From assembly GCA_964415975.1 (NCBI GenBank), contig CAYQCN010000001.1:1-64000 (forward strand): 64,000 nucleotides of DNA, in the 5' to 3' direction. Each line of letters starts with the position of its first letter. Within the stretch, counting starts at the first letter, position 1. Source of the stretch: CAYQCN01 sp964415975 (GTDB lineage Bacteria > Patescibacteriota > Saccharimonadia > QS-5-54-17). The notes beneath the pieces are model-generated. The model ran no database searches. It saw only the letters and a list, made by a program, of their open reading frames with translations, and was not told the DNA's origin. Shown piece by piece: positions 56,949 through 64,000 of this stretch. The position numbers and the translations under genes are program-made.

Positions 56949-57575
56949 CTACACCTCGTCCTTGTGTATCCATACTTTCACGCCTATTACCCCATATGTA
57001 GTAACCGCTTTAGCATGTGCATAATCGATATTAGCCCGCAACGTATGCAAAGGGATACTGCCCAGTGCCTCTTTTTCAGTTCTCGCCATATCAGCCCCAT
57101 TCAATCTTCCAGATATAATAATCTTCACGCCCTTAGCACCTGCGCGCATGGTGGCATCCGAAGAAGACTTGATAGCTCGTCTAAATGATATACGACGCTC
57201 TAGCTGATTGGCTATGTTGTCTGCCACAAGTTGAGCTCTTAGCTCTGGCTGTTTGACCTCTTCGATATTTAATGTTATTAGCGAATCAACCTTTTTGGCT
57301 AGTTTTTTCTTTAAATCCTCAACGCCCACTCCACCTCTACCTATTATGACACCAGGTCTTGCAGTATAAATTGAAATATCTACTGAGCTTGGAGACCGCT
57401 CTATTTCTACCTTTTCAACTGCTGCTCTACGATCTAGGTGACTATTGATAATGTCACGAATTTTAATATCTTCTTTCAGGGCGTCTGAAAAGTCGCGCTT
57501 ATTTGCAAACCACTTTGATTGCCAATTTTTCTTGGTTTGTAGTCGAAAACTAACTGGATTTACTTTATGACCCAT
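56949..57575 (-). CDS. rpsC: 30S ribosomal protein S3
   Basis: A 208-residue S3: MGHKVNPVSFRLQTKKNWQS at 1-20, KH domain TARPGVIIGRGGVGVEDLKK near 71-90 with the GxxG loop, and LRANIDYAHAKAVTTYGVIGVKVWI near 179-203 (in part TTYGVIGVKVWI). It overlaps rplV by 11 nt. Confidence 0.97.
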   Translation of the reverse strand: MGHKVNPVSFRLQTKKNWQSKWFANKRDFSDALKEDIKIRDIINSHLDRRAAVEKVEIERSPSSVDISIYTARPGVIIGRGGVGVEDLKKKLAKKVDSLITLNIEEVKQPELRAQLVADNIANQLERRISFRRAIKSSSDATMRAGAKGVKIIISGRLNGADMARTEKEALGSIPLHTLRANIDYAHAKAVTTYGVIGVKVWIHKDEV

Positions 57576-57909
57576 TCTTATCTCCTGCCTCTCTCAGCAT
57601 AACGAATACATTACTCATTCTGCTTTTTCGTAAATTAGCCCCACCACGTGCACGGAATTCAACTTTTCGCCGCATTCCACCACTACCAACTGTTATCTTT
57701 TCAATGTGTAAGCTGCCAGGGTCAATCTTTTCATTATTTTCGGCATTAGATGCTGCACTCTTTATTACTTCTTGCAACATGCCTGCAGCCTTTCTAGGTG
57801 TATGGTCGAGAATAGTGACTGCATCACTTACACTTCTGCCGCGCACTAGCGCTGCAACGACATTCATCTTGCGTGGAGATACGGTCAAGCCGTTAGCTAC
57901 AGCTTTCAT
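57565..57909 (-). CDS. rplV: 50S ribosomal protein L22
   Basis: A 114-residue L22: SPRKMNVVAALVRGRSVSDA near 11-30, HIEKITVGSGGMRRKVEFRARG near 68-89 (in part GGMRRKVEFRARG, the tunnel loop). One base shared with rpsS. Confidence 0.97.
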   Translation of the reverse strand: MKAVANGLTVSPRKMNVVAALVRGRSVSDAVTILDHTPRKAAGMLQEVIKSAASNAENNEKIDPGSLHIEKITVGSGGMRRKVEFRARGGANLRKSRMSNVFVMLREAGDKNGS

Positions 57910-58187
57910 TATGCTTTTTCTCCTTTTGCTAGCTTGCCTCCATGGCCCTTGAACTTCCGAGTAGGAGCAAATTCACCTAGCTTGTGGCCGACCATATTTT
58001 CAGAGACTAGCACTGGTACATGCACCTTGCCGTTATGAACTGCAATAGTCTTGCCGACCATCTCTGGCGTGATAGTAGAAGAGCGCGCCCATGTTTTTAT
58101 AACAGTGCGATCTTTGTCTCCCAAAGCTTCAACTTTGCTTTGAAGTTTCTCATCTACATATGGTCCTTTTTTTACAGATCGACTCAT
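57909..58187 (-). CDS. rpsS: 30S ribosomal protein S19
   Basis: A 92-residue protein from ATG 58187 ([15 protein letters not shown]), which has AGGAG 5 nt upstream; a longer frame to 58226 would overlap rplB and is rejected. [27 protein letters not shown] near 52-78 (in part [13 protein letters not shown]) is diagnostic. Confidence 0.96.
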   Translation of the reverse strand: MSRSVKKGPYVDEKLQSKVEALGDKDRTVIKTWARSSTITPEMVGKTIAVHNGKVHVPVLVSENMVGHKLGEFAPTRKFKGHGGKLAKGEKA

Positions 58188-58194
58188 TATACTC

Positions 58195-59025
58195 CTATCG
58201 CTTTCTCTTATGTCGACTTCTAACAATCATTTCACCGCCTCGCTTACGGCTTCTTGTCTTCTTGCCGATAGCGGTCTTGCCCCATGGGGTTTTAGGGATA
58301 CGCCCCGGTCCAGTCTTGCCTTCTCCTCCACCCATGTGGTGGTCGACTGGGTTCATTGCCTTACCTCGTACACTCGGCCGCTTACCCTTACGGCGATTTC
58401 GACCAGCACTTCCAACTTTTATGTTTTGATGCTGCTCGTTTCCAACGTTGCCTAGTGTAGCGTAACACTTGAGGTGAATCAAGCGCACCTCACCACTAGG
58501 TAGACGCACATAACCCCAATCACCTTCTTTAGAAGTAAGTTGGGCACGAGCTCCGGCACTTCTGACCAGCTGACCACCCTTTCCTTGGGTCATCTCAATA
58601 TTGTAAATACTGCTGCCTAATGGGATTTGGGCCAGGGGGAGCCTGTTTCCGGGCCTTATAGCTGCTTCCTCGCCAACTTCAATCTCGTCACCAACCTTCA
58701 TCTTGCTGCCGGCAATTATATAAGCGTACTCGTTAGTGCCTACATTTACTAATGCTACATGGCTGGTTCGGTTTGGGTCATATTCTATTGCCTCAACAGT
58801 AGCTTGGGTGCCGGGTGCTAGCTTGTAGTCTATTAGTCTATATCTACGCTTCACACCGCCACCACGATGCCTAGTCGTAATCCTGCCAGTGTTGTTACGC
58901 CCAGCTTTCGAGCGCTGCGTGGCTGTCAATGACTTTTTAGGTTTATTAGAAGTCACTTCGCTATTGTCTGCAGTGGTCATACCACGTCTAGCTGGTGTTG
59001 TTGGTTTGTACTGTTCGACAGCCAT
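58195..59025 (-). CDS. rplB: 50S ribosomal protein L2
   Basis: A 276-residue L2: [21 protein letters not shown] near 43-63 (in part [17 protein letters not shown]), [16 protein letters not shown] near 133, and [23 protein letters not shown] near 223-245 (in part [16 protein letters not shown]), which carries the peptidyl-transferase-linked His. One base shared with rplW. Confidence 0.98.
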   Translation of the reverse strand: MAVEQYKPTTPARRGMTTADNSEVTSNKPKKSLTATQRSKAGRNNTGRITTRHRGGGVKRRYRLIDYKLAPGTQATVEAIEYDPNRTSHVALVNVGTNEYAYIIAGSKMKVGDEIEVGEEAAIRPGNRLPLAQIPLGSSIYNIEMTQGKGGQLVRSAGARAQLTSKEGDWGYVRLPSGEVRLIHLKCYATLGNVGNEQHQNIKVGSAGRNRRKGKRPSVRGKAMNPVDHHMGGGEGKTGPGRIPKTPWGKTAIGKKTRSRKRGGEMIVRSRHKRKR

Positions 59026-59318
59026 TATTCGCTCCCCTCAAACAGTGATATAGATTCACCTTCTGACAGTTTTACATAAGCCTTTTTCATATCACTTCGC
59101 TTGCCCGTTATTAACATACGGCCTCGCTTGGCTGGCATACGTTTTTGTTTGCCTTTATGAATTGATGTTTTAACACTCTCTACTTCAACATCAAAGCGAT
59201 CTGAAATTTCCTGCGATATGGTATGCTTGTTGGCATTTTTGGGAACAAAAAATATATATGTGTTTTGAGTGTCTGCCAAGGCAATAGATTTTTCTGATAC
59301 AACAGGTTGCAAATTCAT
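59025..59318 (-). CDS. rplW: 50S ribosomal protein L23
   Basis: A 97-residue L23: LQPVVSEKSIALADTQNTYIF near 3-23 (in part PVVSEKSIALADTQ), VNTHKISQ-like NKHTISQEISDRFDVEVESVKT near 31-52 (in part ISDRFDVEVESVKT). It docks SRP and trigger factor at the exit tunnel. It overlaps rplD by 4 nt. Confidence 0.96.
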   Translation of the reverse strand: MNLQPVVSEKSIALADTQNTYIFFVPKNANKHTISQEISDRFDVEVESVKTSIHKGKQKRMPAKRGRMLITGKRSDMKKAYVKLSEGESISLFEGSE

Positions 59319-59953
59319 GACTTAACCTCTAATCTCTTTTTTAATGTATCCAAGCCAGGCTTAGTAAACAAGACCATATCTACATCCATCACATGCTTTA
59401 CATGTAAGTTGTCACCGGTTGTAACATCTACACGCTCTACATTGCGGGTACTCCGGTCTATCTCTGATGTAATTGAATCAGTCACTATAAGCATGCGCCC
59501 ATCTATTGGCAGCTTGCCCTTAAGCTTCATAAAGCTAGAAACCTTACCATCTACATCAATATCCTCAATAACCGCAACCTGCTTGGAGTTGTTTTTGACA
59601 GTCAAAGCATGTGTTAATGCAGTCCTTTTCATGCTCTTTGTAATGGTCTGACGATAATTTTCGTTTCCAGTTGGGCCGAAAGTTATACCGCCGCCTCGCC
59701 ACAAAGGACTTCGAATAGACCCAGCTCTGGCGCGTCCAGTACCTTTTTGTTGCCAGGGCTTCTTGCCTCCACCCCTGACTAAGGCTCTATTCTTGGCCTT
59801 AGCTGAACTTTTACGATTGTTTGCGCTTAAGGCTACATACACTTGATGTATCAAATCGGCAGATGGTTCTTCGGCATTAAATATCTGCTTAGGCAGTGCG
59901 GTATTACTGCTCGCCTTGCTGCCTGTTTTCGTAAAAGTCGGTGCAGTAGCCAT
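59315..59953 (-). CDS. rplD: 50S ribosomal protein L4
   Basis: A 212-residue L4: NRALVRGGGKKPWQQKGTGRARAGSIRSPLWRGGG near 57-91 (in part KPWQQKGTGRARAGS, the tunnel extension). L4 represses the S10 operon in Enterobacteria; no such leader is recognised here. One base shared with rplC. Confidence 0.97.
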   Translation of the reverse strand: MATAPTFTKTGSKASSNTALPKQIFNAEEPSADLIHQVYVALSANNRKSSAKAKNRALVRGGGKKPWQQKGTGRARAGSIRSPLWRGGGITFGPTGNENYRQTITKSMKRTALTHALTVKNNSKQVAVIEDIDVDGKVSSFMKLKGKLPIDGRMLIVTDSITSEIDRSTRNVERVDVTTGDNLHVKHVMDVDMVLFTKPGLDTLKKRLEVKS

Positions 59954-60555
59954 TACTCAACCCCTCTTATAGTTACTAATCCATTTTTTGCACCAGGCAC
60001 CGAGCCTGTAACCGCTATTACATTTTGCTCTGGTTGTACAGCAACTACCTTAAGACCTCTTGTAGTTACAGTATCAGAACCCATTCTGCCAGCCATTTTT
60101 TTGCCTTTAAATACCTTTTGCGGATACATTCCACCGATTGATCCAGGCCTTCGGTAATTATGCGATCCATGCGTCATAGGCCCACGGCTAAAATTGTGCC
60201 GCTTAATTGTTCCGCTAAATCCCTTACCTTTACTCGTGCCAGTAACTGCCACTTTATCTCCATCTTCAAAGATTGTTACATCTAACTCATCTCCGGCTGA
60301 TAGATCATACACTCCACGAAACTCTTTGACGTGTTTCGGTGCTTCTTTTGCTGCTTTGTATTGTTTCTCTTGAGCGTTGGTTGGGTTTTTTGACTTTTCG
60401 TAGCCTAATTGAATGGCATCATAGCCATCATGGTCCTCAGTCTTAACCCCAACTACTGTACATGGACCTGCCTGCAGCAATGTTACAGGCACTGTGGTAC
60501 CGTCATCAGTAAATATTTCTGTCATTCCGAGCTTGCGCCCAAGTAATGCCTTCAT
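59953..60555 (-). CDS. rplC: 50S ribosomal protein L3
   Basis: A 200-residue L3: MKALLGRKLGMTEIFTDDG at 1-19, GKGFSGTIKRHNFSRGPMTHGS near 111-132 (in part GFSGTIKRHNFSRGP) and GRMGSDTVTTRGL. First gene of the continuous S10 block, separated from rpsJ by two unrelated genes and preceded by a promoter-bearing 137 nt leader. Confidence 0.98.
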   Translation of the reverse strand: MKALLGRKLGMTEIFTDDGTTVPVTLLQAGPCTVVGVKTEDHDGYDAIQLGYEKSKNPTNAQEKQYKAAKEAPKHVKEFRGVYDLSAGDELDVTIFEDGDKVAVTGTSKGKGFSGTIKRHNFSRGPMTHGSHNYRRPGSIGGMYPQKVFKGKKMAGRMGSDTVTTRGLKVVAVQPEQNVIAVTGSVPGAKNGLVTIRGVE

Positions 60556-60597
60556 TGCATCCTCATATTATTTATTTGCCATTACGAGCCGCTACGA

Positions 60598-60691
60598 ATT
60601 ATACCCATCTAAGGATATCTTCTAGCGCACTTCACTCTCTGGTGATAATACGTACCAAGAAAGTGTAGCAACTCTTCTCGCAAGGTGTCAA
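60598..60691 (-). promoter_or_regulatory. Promoters upstream of rplC
   Basis: On the minus strand TTGACA (60686-60691) and TACACT (60662-60667) are spaced by 18 bp and overlap the end of the metzincin gene. A second perfect -10 box TATAAT lies at 60598-60603, 43 nt from the rplC start. These would drive the S10-spc genes independently of tuf-rpsJ. Confidence 0.65.
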
Positions 60692-60692
60692 C

Positions 60693-62360
60693 CTAAGTCG
60701 CATCGATTTCAAATTGAAGAGGCCAAGGGTTGAACTGACAACCTTCTAGATCTATCGACTGTTGCTGCATCACCGGCGCAAGATTGCCGTTCTCACGGCA
60801 ATGGTAGTGGCCATGCCCAAGAAAATGACCCACCTCATGGTTAATGACCATGCGGCGATAATCGAGTAAACTGCCGCCAGCTTGATTCCAGGGTTCTGTA
60901 GCAGACCTCCATCTCTCATCATTGACTATGACATCATCTAGCACACGGCAACTATACTCAGGTGAACAAAGAGACGAGAAACCTGTCATCTCGCCTGGTG
61001 CGGCAAGCCACATAGTAAAATCAGCACCACTTTCTACTTCCTCAAACCCGACATTCGCTCTTGTCCAGCCTCTGCCGTCTGATAGCGTGTCATTAATAAT
61101 CTCTGAGAACTGTTCCAAGTCCCCCAAAGTATCTCCTCTTGCCATAACTTCGTAAGTATAAGTAGTGTCTGGTTGTTCAATGCAATACGACAACAGCACA
61201 GTATCACTCGTTTCCATATCATTTCCATACGTTGCCGTTATAGATATTGTTTCTTCATAGCAAGCACCCTTATCAACCAACTGACTGATTTTGGCACTGA
61301 ATTCTAACCCTGCTTCTTCATTGAGATTTATACTATCAATAGACTCTTTTATATTATCGCTATAACTTAATTTTTCTATTTGACTATCATCACTATCAAC
61401 CGATAGGGCAATACTGTCTAAGTAACGACCTTTTCTTTTGATATCAAGGCTAAACGCAGCTTCTTTACCAGGCTCTACGACCGGAGAGTCGTCAAATGCC
61501 AAATCTGCATCTAACTCTAACTCCATTGGGTATCGAAATGTAAGTAACTTTTCGGTTCCTATTTTTGGGGCGTATGTAGACAGGGCGCTTAAACGCAAAT
61601 CAAAAGGATCAACTAGTCCGTTACTAATTCTTGACTCGATAACATCCTCGTCAAACCACTCATCAGAACACTCATAACCATCAGGGCAAGACTCTAGAGT
61701 ATGTAAATACCCTGAACCCCGAACTCGTGAATCACCAGTCACTTCACTAACTGGACTGCAGTCTATGTCGTTAACACACCACAAAATATCATCGTCGACC
61801 AAAGCTGAGCCGCCATCGTCCACCCAGGCCTGAGCGCCAATAGGGTTATTATATACGGGTGTATATAAATATGGTCTATCTTCCCTTTTATGCGGCTGGT
61901 GGAGAAAATTGCTTGAGTCTTTACTGAAGCCTCTTCCACCAAAATATAAGCCTACAGAGCGAGCCCCTTCCCAGCGATACTTATTGCTAACTGTGTCTAT
62001 CTGCTCATCAAAATCACCGCAAGCATCCTCGCCGCCTGTGCTTATGCGTGTAGGCTCTAACTCTGCCGTATTTGGCCAAAAGGTGCTTGGAGAATCTGCA
62101 CGCAATGAAAAAGACATAGTTCTATAGAAATATCCCGATTCATCCAACAAATCAGATCCTTCCCCCTCCCACTGATCTACGACATCTCCATATGACTTAA
62201 TACATTGCTCATAACTAACTTCCTCAACAACAGTTCGATTTATGAACAAGTATGCACTTACAGCAATCGTCAAAACCGCAGCGAGAATGATCAATATATT
62301 GCTTGGCCTGCTAAGGTTTAAGCTAGGTTTTGAACGTTTCTTTTTTTTGATTGAGATCAT
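60693..62360 (-). CDS. Secreted/membrane-anchored metzincin protease with DUF3152-like domain
   Basis: A 555-residue protein. Residues 1-20 are basic and cytosolic, 24-44 a transmembrane anchor, the rest extracytoplasmic. Residues about 45-290 form an unrecognised Cys-containing domain; 290-385 a beta-sandwich-like domain (VEPGKEAAFSLDIKRKGRY); 390-550 a DUF3152-like protease domain with NHEVGHFLGHGHYHC near 506-520, giving the HExxHxxGxxH zinc motif of metzincins, followed by Met in APVMQQQ as the Met-turn. Substrate unknown; could act on host-cell surface or in cell-surface maturation. It sits unexpectedly between rpsJ and rplC. Confidence 0.8.
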   Translation of the reverse strand: MISIKKKKRSKPSLNLSRPSNILIILAAVLTIAVSAYLFINRTVVEEVSYEQCIKSYGDVVDQWEGEGSDLLDESGYFYRTMSFSLRADSPSTFWPNTAELEPTRISTGGEDACGDFDEQIDTVSNKYRWEGARSVGLYFGGRGFSKDSSNFLHQPHKREDRPYLYTPVYNNPIGAQAWVDDGGSALVDDDILWCVNDIDCSPVSEVTGDSRVRGSGYLHTLESCPDGYECSDEWFDEDVIESRISNGLVDPFDLRLSALSTYAPKIGTEKLLTFRYPMELELDADLAFDDSPVVEPGKEAAFSLDIKRKGRYLDSIALSVDSDDSQIEKLSYSDNIKESIDSINLNEEAGLEFSAKISQLVDKGACYEETISITATYGNDMETSDTVLLSYCIEQPDTTYTYEVMARGDTLGDLEQFSEIINDTLSDGRGWTRANVGFEEVESGADFTMWLAAPGEMTGFSSLCSPEYSCRVLDDVIVNDERWRSATEPWNQAGGSLLDYRRMVINHEVGHFLGHGHYHCRENGNLAPVMQQQSIDLEGCQFNPWPLQFEIDAT

Positions 62361-62611
62361 ACTACCAAGACTAGCCCTACTGGTGAGGCATAGCTAATTA
62401 CTGACGCCAAAAGCAACACTACATACTCTAATTTACGATCAATCTGAAAATGATCATGACTAGCAAACACAACTCCAAGAGCTAAACCTGCTGGCAGGGC
62501 CACACTCCACTCTCCAACCTGAAGCCATATGGAGCCACAAAGCATATATAGCACCAATTTCAGAAAAAATACGCTATCGGCACTAGATTGATAATTTCTC
62601 ATGTAGTTCAT
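62357..62611 (-). CDS. Small membrane protein upstream of the metzincin gene
   Basis: About 84 residues from ATG 62611 (MNYMRNYQSS); a TTG start at 62632 would add seven. Three hydrophobic segments (about 15-30, 37-51, 61-82) with a short HDHFQIDRKLEY loop. No family recognised. It overlaps the metzincin gene by 4 nt (ATGA), so the two form a two-gene unit. The small protein may help insert, tether or regulate the protease. Confidence 0.6.
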   Translation of the reverse strand: MNYMRNYQSSADSVFFLKLVLYMLCGSIWLQVGEWSVALPAGLALGVVFASHDHFQIDRKLEYVVLLLASVISYASPVGLVLVV

Positions 62612-62643
62612 TAAAACAAAATCAACCCGCAAATGCTAACAAA

Positions 62644-62669
62644 TCAGCCCTCAATTGCGTGAGGGCTGA
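62644..62669 (-). terminator. Intrinsic terminator after rpsJ
   Basis: TCAGCCCTCA (62644-62653) pairs perfectly with TGAGGGCTGA (62660-62669); on the minus strand it is followed by TTTGTT. It lies 26 nt past the rpsJ stop and separates tuf-rpsJ from the two inserted genes. Confidence 0.85.
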
Positions 62670-62694
62670 AATGCTCAAGTTGTTGATTGCAATC

Positions 62695-63012
62695 TTACAT
62701 TTTTATTTCAGTATCTACACCACTTGGCAGACTAAGATTCATCAAGTTATCTATAGTCTTATTGGTAGGTTGCGTAATGTCTATCAAGCGCTTGTGCACC
62801 CGCATCGAAAACTGTTCTCTTGAGTCCTTGTGTTTAAATGGACTTTTATTGACAGTATATAGACTATTGTCGGTCGGCAATGGGACTGGCCCCGACACAG
62901 TCGCACCCGTACGGATAGCCGTATCTATTATCTGCTTTGCCGATTGATCAATCAACTTGTGATCGTAAGCCTTCAATCTTATACGGATGCGCTGCTGTGT
63001 GGTTTCGGCCAT
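62695..63012 (-). CDS. rpsJ: 30S ribosomal protein S10 (NusE)
   Basis: A 105-residue S10: [21 protein letters not shown] near 8-28 (in part [15 protein letters not shown]), [19 protein letters not shown] near 36-54 and [16 protein letters not shown] at the end. It follows tuf by 9 nt and is closed by a terminator, so it is cut off from the rest of the S10 operon. Confidence 0.97.
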   Translation of the reverse strand: MAETTQQRIRIRLKAYDHKLIDQSAKQIIDTAIRTGATVSGPVPLPTDNSLYTVNKSPFKHKDSREQFSMRVHKRLIDITQPTNKTIDNLMNLSLPSGVDTEIKM

Positions 63013-63021
63013 TTTAAATTC

Positions 63022-64000
63022 CTATTTTGTAATCTTTGTTACTACACCAGCGCCGACTGTTTTGCCACCTTCACGAATAGCGAAGCGCAGGCCTTCTTCC
63101 ATGGCGATTGGCTGTATCAATTTAACTTTAAAGGTTACGCTATCACCAGGCATCACCATTTCCGTGTCTTCTGGCAGTGTCACTTCACCAGTAACATCAG
63201 TAGTGCGGAAGTAGAATTGTGGCTTGTAACCCTTGAAAAATGGAGTGTGGCGTCCGCCTTCTTCCTTGTTTAGGACGTAGACTTCTGCGTCAAACTCTGT
63301 GTGTGGCGTTATTGATCCGGGCTTAGCTAATACTTGGCCGCGTTCTATATCGTCTCGTTCAACACCTCTTAACAATACACCTACGTTGTCACCTGCTTGG
63401 CCTTCATCGAGGGACTTATTGAACATCTCTACACCAGTAACAGTTGTCTTTTTGGTATCGTGCAGTCCAACAATCTCGATCTCTTCACCTGTCTTGACTA
63501 CACCTTGCTCAACACGTCCTGTGGCAACAGTACCTCGACCCTTTATAGAGAAAACATCTTCAACAGGCATCAAGAAATCCTTATCGACTTCACGCTTTGG
63601 CTCTGGGAAGTAATCATCCATGGCTTTTACTAGTTCCATTATCGATTCTTGGTCTTCTTCGGAGCCTTCAATAGCTTTCAGAGCTGAGCCCTTAATGATA
63701 GGCGCATCGGAGTCAAACTCATACTTCTCTAGCAACTCACGAATCTCCATCTCGACTAGTTCGGCCAGTTCTGGATCGGCAAGGTCGGTCTTGTTTAGGT
63801 ACACAACTATACTAGGTACACCAACTTGACGGGCCAATAGCACGTGCTCGCGAGTCTGAGGCATTGGGCCGTCTGCAGCTGACACCACCAATACTGCGCC
63901 GTCAACTTGGGCAGCTCCTGTAATCATATTTTTTACATAGTCAGCGTGACCTGGCATGTCAACATGTGCGTAGTGTCGGTTTTCACTTTCATATTCTTGG
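63022..64000 (-). CDS. tuf: Elongation factor Tu, N-terminus beyond the window
   Basis: The C-terminal 326 residues of EF-Tu; the frame continues to the right edge ([21 protein letters not shown]). Visible motifs: [13 protein letters not shown] (G3, with Met in place of the usual Cys), VYLNKTDL (G4, NKxD), GSALKAIEG (G5), then domains 2 and 3 ending [13 protein letters not shown]. The first about 75 residues, including the P-loop, lie outside. It heads the tuf-rpsJ unit. Confidence 0.97.
   Translation of the reverse strand, partial: QEYESENRHYAHVDMPGHADYVKNMITGAAQVDGAVLVVSAADGPMPQTREHVLLARQVGVPSIVVYLNKTDLADPELAELVEMEIRELLEKYEFDSDAPIIKGSALKAIEGSEEDQESIMELVKAMDDYFPEPKREVDKDFLMPVEDVFSIKGRGTVATGRVEQGVVKTGEEIEIVGLHDTKKTTVTGVEMFNKSLDEGQAGDNVGVLLRGVERDDIERGQVLAKPGSITPHTEFDAEVYVLNKEEGGRHTPFFKGYKPQFYFRTTDVTGEVTLPEDTEMVMPGDSVTFKVKLIQPIAMEEGLRFAIREGGKTVGAGVVTKITK

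Overview
This window reads as a chromosome segment of a Candidate Phyla Radiation (Patescibacteria) bacterium, most likely of the Saccharibacteria (TM7) type. The evidence is an S10-spc-alpha ribosomal block with no rpmD (L30), adk or map, small streamlined operons with 1-8 nt gene overlaps, zinc-binding S14 and L36, a double-length ThyX, a DUF3152 metzincin and a decayed Y1-type transposase of the kind common in CPR genomes. The standard genetic code fits. Assignment to Saccharibacteria is inference; there is no rRNA in the window.

Layout. 1-8.5 kb: a partial nuclease-like gene, a HAD-like gene, then a minus-strand module (TasA/camelysin-like fibre protein, SipW-type signal peptidase, Crp/Fnr regulator) with two Crp/Fnr-like palindromes upstream, followed by two DMT transporters, a membrane protein and a flavodoxin. 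8.75-15.8 kb: a compact carotenoid island (UbiA-type lycopene elongase, CruF, two CrtI/CrtD desaturases, phytoene synthase, GGPP synthase), matching the gene set for C50 bacterioruberin-type carotenoids. 15.9-19.2 kb: a transposase relic, a membrane gene pair, a probable SRA-HNH modification-dependent endonuclease, and three tandem structured repeats attached to the 3' end of tRNA-Gln. 19.4-31.8 kb: two AI-2E-type permeases, cysS, an NrnA-like phosphoesterase, recR, ebfC, a membrane glycosyltransferase, dnaB, dnaX, a conserved unknown, rplL-rplJ with an L10 leader, and a GGDEF protein. 31.8-36.1 kb: a likely non-coding RNA, a GC-rich orphan gene, and the dTTP module dcd-tmk-thyX. 36.2-38.4 kb: secE-nusG-rplK-rplA. 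38.4-43.7 kb: a glycosyltransferase, two paralogous histidine kinases and a metallo-hydrolase. 43.7-44.9 kb: two identical 175 bp repeats on the 3' end of tRNA-Trp (same design as the tRNA-Gln array), rpmG, and tRNA-Thr, -Tyr, -Thr. 45-64 kb: TPR gene, holB, rlu, and the long ribosomal block up to a truncated tuf.

Most interesting: (1) the family of about 180 bp multi-hairpin units that sit head-to-tail on the 3' ends of two different tRNA genes, with the same folding plan and compensatory base changes; (2) a full C50 carotenoid gene set in an otherwise streamlined genome; (3) a signal peptidase fused to its own substrate-like domain beside a fibre gene and a Crp-type regulator; (4) small GC-rich orphan genes, each with structured leaders or trailers. 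Two N-runs are assembly gaps: the one at 42327-42426 is flanked by the same 55 bp on both sides and is spurious, so the kinase there is really one continuous gene.
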